The notes under the pieces were generated by a model, which was given only the letters and a program-made list of their open reading frames with translations, was not told the origin of the DNA and made no database searches. Below are positions 31,015-41,400 of a stretch of DNA of 62,858 nucleotides, piece after piece (position 1 is the first letter of the stretch; each line of letters opens with the position of its first letter). Location: positions 1-62,858 of IMG/VR virus record IMGVR_UViG_3300031974_002723. The stretch is one strand, 5' to 3'. Origin of the DNA: a virus. Both the position numbers and the translations under genes were made by a program.

Positions 31015-31832
31015 TGGCTAGGAACTACGTAACACTCGAACAGGTCGTAAATGACTTCATACTCACCCTAGACACGGATGACTATGCAAGCAGCGCTTCT
31101 GATTTCGCGATCAGAAGTTTTGCTCTTAGGGGGGTTCGTGAGATGGGGTTTGATCTTCTCAAGGTCATCAGGTCTTTGAAGCTGTCCGTTGACGCTAACA
31201 ATACTTCCACTCTCCCTGACGATTATGTGGATTGGTCTAAGATCGGTCTTGTGGGTAGTGATGGGTTGGTCTACGTACTTGGCGAGAACAAGAACATCAA
31301 TTATTCTCAGAAGTACTCTACTTCCAATGGGAATACTTACGATACGGACGGTGATGGACTTCTGGATAGGGAGGACGACAAGACGGCTACTTCTGGTGCT
31401 GGCAATGTCAACGATCTCGGAGACGGCATGGAGTCCTATATCTTCAGGAACTACATCTACGAAAACGATCACGGTCGTCTCTACGGAATTGGTGGGGGTC
31501 AATATCACGGCGAGTTCAGGGTAAACCTGGATCAGAACAGAATCGAACTCAAGACCAATACAAACGTGTCTGAGATCGTTATTGAATACGTGGCAGACGA
31601 AGGAAGGGCAACCAACCCTCAGGTTCACGTTTATGCAGAGGAAGCCTTGAGGGCTTATATCTACTACAAGATCATTGAGCGGAAGTCTTCTGTTCCCGCA
31701 AGCGAGAAGGCCAGGGCCAGACAGGAGTACTACAACGAGCGCAGGAAAGCCAATGCTCGCATGAAGTCCTTTACGAAGGAGGAGGCCCTCAAGACGATTC
31801 GTAAGAACTACAAGCAAGCACCTAAGGGCTAA
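31014..31832 (+). CDS. Head-tail connector protein candidate, 272 aa
   Basis: Starts MARNYVTLEQVVNDFILTLD. It contains an EF-hand-like DTDGDGLLDRED near residue 110, suggesting a calcium-stabilised loop. The C-terminus is basic and helical (KSFTKEEALKTIRKNYKQ). Position after the adaptor and before the large tail protein fits a second connector ring. Confidence 0.68.
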   Translation: MARNYVTLEQVVNDFILTLDTDDYASSASDFAIRSFALRGVREMGFDLLKVIRSLKLSVDANNTSTLPDDYVDWSKIGLVGSDGLVYVLGENKNINYSQKYSTSNGNTYDTDGDGLLDREDDKTATSGAGNVNDLGDGMESYIFRNYIYENDHGRLYGIGGGQYHGEFRVNLDQNRIELKTNTNVSEIVIEYVADEGRATNPQVHVYAEEALRAYIYYKIIERKSSVPASEKARARQEYYNERRKANARMKSFTKEEALKTIRKNYKQAPKG

Positions 31833-34800
31833 TGATCGATAAGACTTTCCCGAACAGACTACAGACTGATACCGATCAGAAGTATGTGCGCCCAGAGGTG
31901 GGGGAGATGGTGGACGCTCAAAACGTCACTATCTCTGAAGGGGGTACGAACTCTGGTGGAGTCATTAAGAACGTTAGGGGTACGACAGCAGCCACTGCAA
32001 CGGCAGAGAATAGGATTGTAGACGGAGACGCCTTTACAGTTATCGGTAGCGTCTCAGATCCTCAGCGTGGATACATATACTGGTTTGTTTCCGACGATAG
32101 CGGGAACACAGAGGACGCCATTTACAGGCAGGATGTAAGCGACAACACTTACGAGATTGTCATTAAGAGCACTGCTCTGAACTTCAGGTCTACTGATTTC
32201 GTCAAGGCTGACGTTGTAAATGCAGCGTTCCAGCAGGACGATGTTGTGCAAACAGCACTGTTCTTTACGGACAACTACAACCCACCTAGAAAAATCAACG
32301 TCGATAGAGCCATCAATGGTGACTACGACGGCATTACACTGAACAGTCAGGTTCACAACCTTGGTGACGCCATCTCCACGGTCAAAGCGGCTGAAACCAG
32401 GAACCCGACCTTCTACTTCTCTACAGACGAAGACATCCAGGGGAATAAGTTCGTCAATGCTGCATATCAGTTTGCTACGCAATATGTGTATCGGGATGGC
32501 GAGGTTTCTGCTATCTCTCCATACTCCCCATTGGCCGTCTCCGCTGCAGCGGCACTAAGGAATCAAGAGGGCGATGACTCTGCGTCTCTCGCCCCGTACA
32601 CTCAAAATGTATGTGAGGTAACCCTGAATGTAAACCCTGTTTTGCCAGATATGGCTGAGGTTAGGCTTTTGGCTAGAGAGGGGAATAATGGGGCTTTCTT
32701 TATCGTTGATCAGTTTGATCCGTCTCAGGACATTTCAAGAAACGTCTACGGCACGAACAAAGACGTCTTCAATGCCGCTACGCAGATATATAGGTTCTAT
32801 AATGACAGGAACGGAGCCCTGATATCTCAGGTTGAGGTCAACAAGCTGTACGATAACGTTCCTTTCCTTGCTGCTGGACAAACAGTGGCAAGCAGCAGGC
32901 TTATGTACTCCAACTACACGGAGGGTAGAGCCAACATAGACATTTCAAACCCAGCTACGTTTACTGTAAACTACTCTGAAGCGTCTGTAGCTGGAAGGGA
33001 AGTGATGAATACTGCTGATCACTCTGCGGACACGCTGACTCAGCAGGCACTTACAGATATAGACGTACTCATAGACCTTCTTGCTGCAAGCGGTCCTATG
33101 GACGGGCTCTTGACTTCGGGGACTGCAGTTTCTACGACCCCAGTCCCGATCGGCACTCTACTCAACATCGGGTTTGATTTCGCTCCTACGCTGACCTTGT
33201 CTAGGTCTACGGCTACCGACCTGTGCTCTGTAGATGTGACTCAAATCGACGACTCTACTGGAGTTCAAACCAATGGGACCCTGAACTTCGATGAGCTTGT
33301 GCTTGACACAATTGCTGCTGAATCGACTAGCCATTCGGTTCTCATCAACATTACTACTGGAACCGCCACTACTGTATCTGGTTTGGCTTCGCTGATAATA
33401 GATGAGCTCGAAGAAATCCAGGACGTACCCGTTGTTTACGACCTTTCTTCTACTCAGGCAAGTAGCGTAGTCGGGGGTGTTTCGTCACTTTCGACCATTT
33501 CTGGAAACGTCACTGTATACTACAATTTCGAGGAGTTCGACCAGACCGAGGGGAACTCGACGGTGTCTATAAAACCAGTTGTTAGTAGAATAGACTTTAG
33601 TGAGTGTTTCTATGATACTGGAGGGGACTCCACGATGTTTGGTAGCACCGAGGATGAAGTCAACGTACTTATTGGGACCCCCACTCAGGCTCAGTTTTCG
33701 TTCACCAGCGTGGGTGCCACCTACCTGACTGAAAAGAGGACAGAGATGTCCATAGTGAACGTCAATGGATCGTTCAAGGCTGGATGCTCTCACTCCTTCG
33801 GGATTGTATTCTACGACAGATTCAATAGGTCTGGTAACGTCCAGGAGCTTGGTAGCGTATATGTAGACGCGCTCCCAGAGAGGTCGAGTGGATATGGACC
33901 AGCGTCTATAACCATTGACTTTGCTAACGCCTTTGCCAGTGCTGTACCAGACTGGGCTGTTAGGTACCAGATCGTGTACCCTGGAAGGTCTTCTATCGGG
34001 GATTTCACACAGTACACAGTGGGGGGTGGATACAGGGCCCTCAAAAAAGACACTGACGGAGACTACACTGGAACGGCTGCAGATAGCAATTCGAAAAGGA
34101 TATACGTATCCTTAAAGAATCTTGACCTCTACCAAGAGGAGAAAGGCGCGACCAGGGAATACTCTTTCACTGAGGGCGATAAGCTCAGGGTCATAAAGGG
34201 AAGAGACGCAACAGACTCAGCAGACGAGTACTACACTGCAAGCGATTCAACAATCATTGAATTTGATGTCGTTGGCGTAGAAATTCTGAGTGGTACGATC
34301 GGCGACAACCCAATAGAAGCTACAGCAATAGGGTCTGAACACAAAGGAACCTTTATTGTCTTGGAGTGCCCCGCAATCAATTCTGGGGCCAACGGGACGG
34401 ACGGGAATCCGCTGACATACACTGGCTTCGATTGGGACGATATGGCCACCAACAACTACTGGGATAGAAACATAGTTGTTGAAATCTACTCTCCGAAGTC
34501 AGAACAAGAGAATAAGGTCTATTATGAGATTGGTCATGGCGGTAGAGTTGGAGCCAGAAAAGACCCTCTTGTAAACGAGCTTGGAGACGAGATAACCGTT
34601 ACAAACGGCGATATTTTTGTCAGGCCAATATCTTGTAAATCAGTTCATTACTCGGCTGGATGGAAATCTGACGTGCCTGAAGACTGGCCTTACGAAACGC
34701 TACCTCTTGAGAGCTCTTCTTGGACTGATGCAAAGTCTGTAACCGACTGGCACAGAGGCAGGGCTCACGTCATCTTTGAGGAGGCCGCAGAAGTGAGGAG

Positions 34801-36145
34801 ACGCAACGGAATCACATACAGCGACGCATACGCTGAGGACGTCGAGGTATTTTCACTATCATCATTCAACGCTAGTCTCGGAAACTTCTTTAGCCTTGAT
34901 GCTGCCAATGGAGCATGCAACTACATCGGCGGCATGAGAGACGGATATCTGGCGGCCCTGCAAGAGAACAGTGTGGCCAGGGTCCCTCTCGGAAAGGACA
35001 TTATCACATCTCCAAACCAGAGCGGGATTGTGTCATTGAGCACAAGAGTACTTGGTGAGCCATTCTACTATATTGGTGACTTCGGATGTGGCGACAATCC
35101 TGAGTCTGTTCTTATCCGCGATGGAGGGTTGTTCTTTGTCGATACGTCTAGAAAAAAGGTCGTTAGGCTTACAGGTGAGGGGTTGTCTCCGATTTCTGAG
35201 AACGGTATAGACTCGCTCTTCAAAGACCAGTACGATCTGTTTAACGCTCAGGGCGGAACTAGGATCGTTAGCGGGTATGACCCAGAGGATAATCAGTACT
35301 ATGTGACCCTTCGGGCAGTAGGCACGTATGGCGGTATTACTCTCGGATACAGCGTTGGAAACAACACTTGGCAGAGCAGGTATACGTTCTATCCAGACAT
35401 GTATGCCGACCAGAATAGCACGATGTACAGCGCTTTCTACGTGGATCCAGTTGGAGACGACAACGCCATCATCTTCCACTCCCACGACAACGAAACAGAC
35501 TACAACACGTTCTATGGGACTGCAGCGACGTCTATCGTCAAGGTCGTAAGCAATTACAATCCTAGTATGGTCAAGGTGTTCAATGCAGTATCTCTTGAAA
35601 CAGACAGCGATACGTGGGGCGTTACGAGGATTGAGTCCAGCGAAGGGGCATACTCTGCGAGCACGAACCTCACTGAGATCGAGGGGTCTTTGTATGGGAA
35701 TATCGCGATGGACGAGTCGGGTGATTCTACGAGACACATCATACCGATTGGTGCAGTAGCTACTGGGTATACCCCGAATATTGCAACCGTTCCGTTTGAC
35801 AATAGGGTCAATGTACTTTCTCTTCCTGTGGGGGCTACTGTTATGGAGGTCGAGCTTGACGGAACGCTGGTCAATATCGGGACTCCCATCGGTGGCAACC
35901 CAACCGTAAGGACTCTTGGCAGCGTAAGTGGGATCAGGGAGATCACGCTCAATGCCGCTACTTCTGTCGACCTTGATGGAAAGAACCTGGTTCTTGTTAC
36001 AGACCAGTCTCAAAACGGAGACCCAATACGTGGCCATTGGGCCGAAATAACACTAACAAATGCTCAGACTACTCAGTTCGAGTTGTTCTGCGTAAACACT
36101 CACTTTGTGGATTCCAAGCAAAACCACGCATTAGGACAGCAATAA
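31832..36145 (+). CDS. Large tail (stabilisation/hub) protein, 1437 aa
   Basis: Starts MIDKTFPNRLQTDTDQKYVR, matching the start of the large 'stabilisation' tail protein of crAss-like phages from memory. Texture is long beta-rich Ser/Thr/Asp with several Gly/Asn loops. The last ~80 residues form an isolated beta domain. It probably forms the tail hub. It overlaps the previous gene by 1 nt and is followed by a 4-nt-spaced promoter. Confidence 0.78.
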   Translation: MIDKTFPNRLQTDTDQKYVRPEVGEMVDAQNVTISEGGTNSGGVIKNVRGTTAATATAENRIVDGDAFTVIGSVSDPQRGYIYWFVSDDSGNTEDAIYRQDVSDNTYEIVIKSTALNFRSTDFVKADVVNAAFQQDDVVQTALFFTDNYNPPRKINVDRAINGDYDGITLNSQVHNLGDAISTVKAAETRNPTFYFSTDEDIQGNKFVNAAYQFATQYVYRDGEVSAISPYSPLAVSAAAALRNQEGDDSASLAPYTQNVCEVTLNVNPVLPDMAEVRLLAREGNNGAFFIVDQFDPSQDISRNVYGTNKDVFNAATQIYRFYNDRNGALISQVEVNKLYDNVPFLAAGQTVASSRLMYSNYTEGRANIDISNPATFTVNYSEASVAGREVMNTADHSADTLTQQALTDIDVLIDLLAASGPMDGLLTSGTAVSTTPVPIGTLLNIGFDFAPTLTLSRSTATDLCSVDVTQIDDSTGVQTNGTLNFDELVLDTIAAESTSHSVLINITTGTATTVSGLASLIIDELEEIQDVPVVYDLSSTQASSVVGGVSSLSTISGNVTVYYNFEEFDQTEGNSTVSIKPVVSRIDFSECFYDTGGDSTMFGSTEDEVNVLIGTPTQAQFSFTSVGATYLTEKRTEMSIVNVNGSFKAGCSHSFGIVFYDRFNRSGNVQELGSVYVDALPERSSGYGPASITIDFANAFASAVPDWAVRYQIVYPGRSSIGDFTQYTVGGGYRALKKDTDGDYTGTAADSNSKRIYVSLKNLDLYQEEKGATREYSFTEGDKLRVIKGRDATDSADEYYTASDSTIIEFDVVGVEILSGTIGDNPIEATAIGSEHKGTFIVLECPAINSGANGTDGNPLTYTGFDWDDMATNNYWDRNIVVEIYSPKSEQENKVYYEIGHGGRVGARKDPLVNELGDEITVTNGDIFVRPISCKSVHYSAGWKSDVPEDWPYETLPLESSSWTDAKSVTDWHRGRAHVIFEEAAEVRRRNGITYSDAYAEDVEVFSLSSFNASLGNFFSLDAANGACNYIGGMRDGYLAALQENSVARVPLGKDIITSPNQSGIVSLSTRVLGEPFYYIGDFGCGDNPESVLIRDGGLFFVDTSRKKVVRLTGEGLSPISENGIDSLFKDQYDLFNAQGGTRIVSGYDPEDNQYYVTLRAVGTYGGITLGYSVGNNTWQSRYTFYPDMYADQNSTMYSAFYVDPVGDDNAIIFHSHDNETDYNTFYGTAATSIVKVVSNYNPSMVKVFNAVSLETDSDTWGVTRIESSEGAYSASTNLTEIEGSLYGNIAMDESGDSTRHIIPIGAVATGYTPNIATVPFDNRVNVLSLPVGATVMEVELDGTLVNIGTPIGGNPTVRTLGSVSGIREITLNAATSVDLDGKNLVLVTDQSQNGDPIRGHWAEITLTNAQTTQFELFCVNTHFVDSKQNHALGQQ

Positions 36146-36146
36146 C

Positions 36147-36154
36147 TATATTTG
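36147..36154 (+). promoter_or_regulatory. Late promoter TATATTTG, 4 nt before ATG
   Basis: TATATTTG right after the stop of the tail gene, then TATC and the ATG at 36159. Confidence 0.68.
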
Positions 36155-36158
36155 TATC

Positions 36159-37079
36159 ATGCCAGCACCAGCTATACTTCCTTTTCTTCCCCTTATTGGT
36201 CAGGCCGTTGGGCAGGGCATAAGGGCTATTGGTGGTGCCAGAAGGGCCAAGGCTGAAGAAGGGTTTTACAAAGACCTTCAAACTTCTGGTGAGCAGCAAG
36301 CAAAAGAACTGACTCAAAAAAGAGAAGGGCTCTACGAGGTGGGCCCTACGATGCGTAAGTATCTGCAGTACGCTATGCAGGACCCAGCTGCAGATCTAGA
36401 GCGACAAGAAGCCCAGCGTCAGTCTGGAATGGCCGTTGGAGCTCTGAAGGCAGGTGGTGCTAGGGCGATCCTTGGCGGTCTCGGAGCGCAGCAGCAGCAA
36501 GCAGCAACGAACATGGCTCGAATCGCTGCTGACGAGCAGGCAAGAAAAACTGGGGCTCTGTCTACTTATGGACGGGTTGAGGAGAATCTTAGGGGTAGGC
36601 AGTTGTCTGACGTCGGGGCTGACCTTGATACGGCAAGAGAGCAAGCCGCTTCTGGCTTGAGGGGGGCATTCATGGCGGACCAATACAGAAGAAGCATGGG
36701 TACTGAGGCTCTCGCTGGACTGGCTGGTCTTGCAGGGCAGGCTGCTGGAATGGGTGCGTTTGGAGACGGAACTGGAGGCGGATCTGCCGCAGAAAACTTC
36801 AATAACGCTGACCCCGCAACTCAGGCTTGGTTTATGGACCCTGAAAATCAGGCTATGCTTAATGCGGCTAGGTTCGCGTTTGAAAGAGGAGGTAAAGTGA
36901 AGAAGACCCCTGGTGAGTTCTCTCACGCTACCAATCCAATCAGCGTCATGAAGGACGGAGCTAAGATCGGGGAGCTGACTGGAGGTGAATACGTCCTGAA
37001 TCCTGAGCAGGCCAAGGCGATTGCCAAGCAAAGCGACATCGCCCGCAGGTTGTTTAAGAAGTTTGATAGAGAAGCCTGA
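36159..37079 (+). CDS. Ejection/internal virion protein candidate with GGK motif, 306 aa
   Basis: Starts MPAPAILPFLPLIGQAVGQG, a hydrophobic start that may meet a membrane. The middle is Ala/Gly/Gln-rich helical (GLAGLAGQAAGMGAFGDG), as in DNA ejection proteins. The C-terminus has RGGKVKKTPGEFSHATNP and GGEYVLNPEQAKAIAKQSDI, a pattern seen in many environmental phage internal proteins. Probably packaged in the virion and injected. Confidence 0.7.
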   Translation: MPAPAILPFLPLIGQAVGQGIRAIGGARRAKAEEGFYKDLQTSGEQQAKELTQKREGLYEVGPTMRKYLQYAMQDPAADLERQEAQRQSGMAVGALKAGGARAILGGLGAQQQQAATNMARIAADEQARKTGALSTYGRVEENLRGRQLSDVGADLDTAREQAASGLRGAFMADQYRRSMGTEALAGLAGLAGQAAGMGAFGDGTGGGSAAENFNNADPATQAWFMDPENQAMLNAARFAFERGGKVKKTPGEFSHATNPISVMKDGAKIGELTGGEYVLNPEQAKAIAKQSDIARRLFKKFDREA

Positions 37080-38371
37080 TGCTATACGGAGCCATAGACG
37101 TAACGCCAACAAGGAAGGCCCCAGACTACTTCGGTAAAGTCACGGAGGACCTGAAGGCAATGCAGTTTGCCCAGGAGGCCGAGAAGAAAGTCAAAGAGGC
37201 TACTGAAAAAGCATCTAAGGCGGCCATGGGTGACCCAACGGAGGCCAGCCTCCTGACCACGTGGGATGCTCACGGTGGTGCCGCTCAGCAAGCTGCAGAG
37301 CAGCTCATGGGCATGAAAGACGACTTGATGAAGACTGAGGAGGGAAGGGCTCAATGGCAGACCTACCTCAATGAGCTTGATCAATTCATAAAATACGCAG
37401 AACAAGACTACAAGGTCACAAGCCCTATTGCTCAGAATAACATGAACAATATCATGAGCGGCCTTGAATACGAAGGTCGCATGCACGACACTCGTGGTAT
37501 TGGTGAGTACGAGAGTATGATGGATGATGATGACAATCGGAATCGGTATACTGTTCGCTTTGAAGGCGGCCATATGGTTGTCGATGATGGAACTGAAGCC
37601 ATGCGCGTGAACGACCCTAGGCTCTTCCAGCTTAACCGTTATGACGCGAAGTTGGAAAGGCTCCCCCCTCTCGATCCAGATGTCTTCTACAGAAATAAGG
37701 TTCCTAATAGGCAGAGCATTCAAACCTCTGAACAGGCAAAACAGGCTGTAAGAGATCAGATCAGCATGAACAACAGGAATCTTGAGGATGCTGTTGAATG
37801 GTGGGTTAGAAACACCGACGAAGGCAAGAATTCTGGTATGTCTGCGAAAGAAGTCATCAGCGATAACCAAGGACTGCTTTCGGACGCATTGGATGCTTAT
37901 GTCAACGCATCTGTAGAGAATTGGGCCAAGACAGACATATCAAGTAAAAGCAAGAAGCCCACTGCAGAAAGCCTCAGGAATACTGCATTTAACGACAGTC
38001 TTGACGATATAGGCTTATCTCAAAAAGACGATATTTTTGTTGATCCAGAGACTGGAGATCAAGCATACGATGCTATCAATGTTGCCGATTACAGCTTCCC
38101 AGGTGAATACAATCCAACTATTGACACGTCCTCTTTTCCAGAAGAATCTAGGATAGAAGACGAAGACGGCCTTCCAGTCCAAATCCAGGGGACCAATATA
38201 ATAATGACCCGTGGGCAAATTCCTGTTTTGGTGGGGTCGAATATTACTGAGCCTGTTGAGCTTGTCGGACCTGTAGAGACTAGTGTTAAAAGACAGATAG
38301 ACAGGATATACGGAGACGGTAGCTACGAAAAAATAATCACTAAGCTGACAGATCAGGCTTACAGTGACTAA
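37079..38371 (+). CDS. Internal virion protein candidate, 430 aa
   Basis: Starts MLYGAIDVTPTRKAPDYFGK. Charged and helical, with an acidic middle (MMDDDDNRNRYTV) and no membrane segment. It lies between two ejection-type genes and overlaps the previous stop (TGATGC). No family recognised. Confidence 0.68.
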   Translation: MLYGAIDVTPTRKAPDYFGKVTEDLKAMQFAQEAEKKVKEATEKASKAAMGDPTEASLLTTWDAHGGAAQQAAEQLMGMKDDLMKTEEGRAQWQTYLNELDQFIKYAEQDYKVTSPIAQNNMNNIMSGLEYEGRMHDTRGIGEYESMMDDDDNRNRYTVRFEGGHMVVDDGTEAMRVNDPRLFQLNRYDAKLERLPPLDPDVFYRNKVPNRQSIQTSEQAKQAVRDQISMNNRNLEDAVEWWVRNTDEGKNSGMSAKEVISDNQGLLSDALDAYVNASVENWAKTDISSKSKKPTAESLRNTAFNDSLDDIGLSQKDDIFVDPETGDQAYDAINVADYSFPGEYNPTIDTSSFPEESRIEDEDGLPVQIQGTNIIMTRGQIPVLVGSNITEPVELVGPVETSVKRQIDRIYGDGSYEKIITKLTDQAYSD

Positions 38372-38384
38372 CGCCCTATTTCAT

Positions 38385-38392
38385 TATCTTTG
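38385..38392 (+). promoter_or_regulatory. Late promoter TATCTTTG before the giant gene
   Basis: TATCTTTG with a leader of 18 nt that includes AGAGGT just before ATG, one of the few places with a Shine-Dalgarno-like string. Confidence 0.58.
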
Positions 38393-38410
38393 TTTGATTA
38401 AGCAGAGGTA

Positions 38411-41400
38411 ATGGAAGAAGATTACAATCAGGTAATAGAAAGACTTAGGTCTCGCGGAAAGACTGACGACTTCATTGTAAATACCCTGGTTTATGACCCT
38501 AGGTATGGGGTTGATCGAGCCAGAGCGAAAGTTTTGGTTGGAGTTTTCGATAAAAAAAAAGACTCGCAAGAAATCACTGGCATTTCGGCTTCACAGCCTT
38601 CGGGTATCGCTTTGGACTCTTCTTTGGAAGAGGGCCAGAAAGTTGAGGCTGCATATGCCAATCCTAGCATAGACGAAACCAAGCTCGACCCTGCGCTCAG
38701 CCAGTGGCGTAGCTACCACCTCGCGACGGGCATGACTCCTGGAGACAGGGATGTCAACATGTACGACGAGGAAGACATGAGGATGTCATACGTTACTGAC
38801 GCTGTAGACTGGTCGATAAGTAACGGTAAGTTTGAAGAAGGGATTACCAGAGAAGATATCCTTGGAAACAACAAGGACAAGAAGTTCGACCCTGAGAAAG
38901 CCACTATTGCTAAGGAGGCGTTTGACGATTTCTGGTCTAACGTTCCTGATGAGGTAAAAGAATATCAGGCAGACGAAGAACAGATTAAGCAGAGAGTTGC
39001 GGCGTCTAGATCCCTCTCTATTATCAAGGAGTACTCAAAGAGGATGGAGCAAGACTTTAAGTCTGCTCACAACGAGCTTATGGCCTCTAACAAGGAGTAC
39101 AAGGATAAGGTAGAGCACTTTCAGAAAAGGGCAGCGAAAGGAGAGATCTCTGAGATAGACGCTACCAAGGAGATAAACAGGTACTTCAACATATACTCCT
39201 CGGATTTCTTCAAGGACAGGCTCGATGCATATAGAGACGAGATCATAAGCTCTCTACCTGAGGAGATGGCCAACGACAATGACTTCCTTGAGGATCTGTC
39301 TGAGGACATTTACGACAGGACCAACGGTCAGATGAAGCTGAACCTGGACAGGGATGGGGTATACAACGAAGATACTTGGGGTATCACGTCCATGTTCTAC
39401 GGCATGGCCGCAAATACGATGGATCTGTTGGCTGGACCTTTGTCATACGTGGGTAGTTCAAACGCTCCGTTCTTTGGGTACGATAGTATGGAGGACATGG
39501 GCCTTGATATCTACGGAACATTTAAAGAAGCGAGCAACAAGCTCAGAGGAGAGCAGAGAGAATACTCTGACCTGTTCGAAGATGATTGGAGGGGGTGGAA
39601 TGTGTTCAACAAGCTGGGACATCTTGGATTGGAACTTGTTGATTCTGGCGGAGAGATGGTCCCGTACCTTTTTGCAGGTAGCCTTCCTGGCGCATTGTTC
39701 TTGACGGGAACAATGAACACGTACATTGACAGCAAGTACCAAGACAGAGACAAAATAGAGAGGGGATTTGCCCCTGTTTTTGGATACAATGAAGTAGGCG
39801 GAGAGGCTGCAAGGCTAATAATGTCTCTTTCTGTTGGTGCTGTACAAGAGTACTCTAAAGGCATATTGCAAAGGGTTGGCGGTAGATTTTTAGGCAAAGG
39901 AACTGCCGCTGCATCTGATAGGTACATCTCTAAACTTCTCGGCGGAACTGCTGGGGAAGTGACCAAGGGACGTGCTTTCTCGGCGTACCTTCTTGGTCAA
40001 GGAGTTGACGCTCTCAAAGAAGGTGGACAGGAAGTCATTGAGAACGCGATACAGAGAGCGGCTGAGGTGGGGCTTGGAAACAGCGATCTCACCATGTCTG
40101 AGTTCTTGGCTGAATCACAGATGTCCTTTGTTGAGGGTGTTAAAGGAACCGTAGGTATTGCTGGTGGCGGTGCTGTACTGAATAGAAAAGGTGCCCTTCA
40201 GTCTGGTGAGAGGATTCTCGGTATTGACTCAAGCATTCTGACTGGACCTGCGGCAGCTACAAATTCCATCGCAGACCCTAGTTCAGTAGACGCTGAGGAA
40301 GGATCTGACGCTCCAGTCCTGTCGAACATTGACAGAGAAACTTACGGGAAGACCCCTGAGGAGATTAGGAAACACAAGCTGAAAAACGAGGAGAGATACA
40401 GAGTCATCAAGCTTCGTCACCCGCAGTCTTTTGAGAGTATTCAGAAGATGGACGAAAGGCTGATGGTTCTTGCCCATACAGCAGAAGCGATATACGCAAA
40501 GGCAGAAGACAGAAATGTACTCGACCCGAAAGAAGTGGAGAGACTGGAGGCTGCTCAAAGGGAGTTCAAGTCTCTCATTGAGGCACGCCACAGGCTGTTT
40601 ACTTCATTTGATAATGAGCCTACTGCCCTTACTGAAGCTGAAGCCATTGCCGTTGAGAGGGCTCATGTCGCAAAAGCGATGAATGAGATGGACCTCGACA
40701 TCAGGCAGACAAGGGAGGAGATGCAGAAGATGAAGGAAGAGGAAGGAACCCTCTTCTATGATGCCGATGCATACGCAGAAGCAGAAAACAGACTCGAAAG
40801 TCTGAAGAGACGTCAGGCCACTGCAAGGAAACTCATCGGGGAACTGGAGGTCGCCCACAAAGCGGACGCTGAGGCCAGAGCCCAAAGCAACATCAAGACA
40901 AAAGATGGTAGGGACCCTATAGCTGAGAGGACTTCTGACGCTGTTCTTTCTGCTCAGAACTCCCTTCTTGATTTCATGGGGATCAAGAATCAAGAGTTCG
41001 ACCCTGAAGCTCCTGCTCAAACCTCTTCTACGTGGTCGGCTGAAACCCAATCTAAAAATCACTACGAAGACGAAGCGAGCAAGGGTAGTACTTACACTTT
41101 GGACGGGGTCAACCAAGCTGGAAAGCCCAAGGCAAGCGTCAGCATATTTAATGAGAGGAGCGAGGTTGTCGATGGTGAGATGACCCAAGAGGAGATGACT
41201 CAGAAGCTCCAAGAGTTCTACGAGAATAACAAGGATATTCTGGAGGGCAACGAAGACATCTTGGCGATCGGCACCTTCTACGACGCTGAAAGCGGAAAGA
41301 CCTATATCGACATCTCTTCTGTTCTGGATAAGGACATTGCAGCTAGACTCGGAAAAGAGTACAATCAGATCTCAGTGTGGGATTTGGAGCTGATGAAAGA

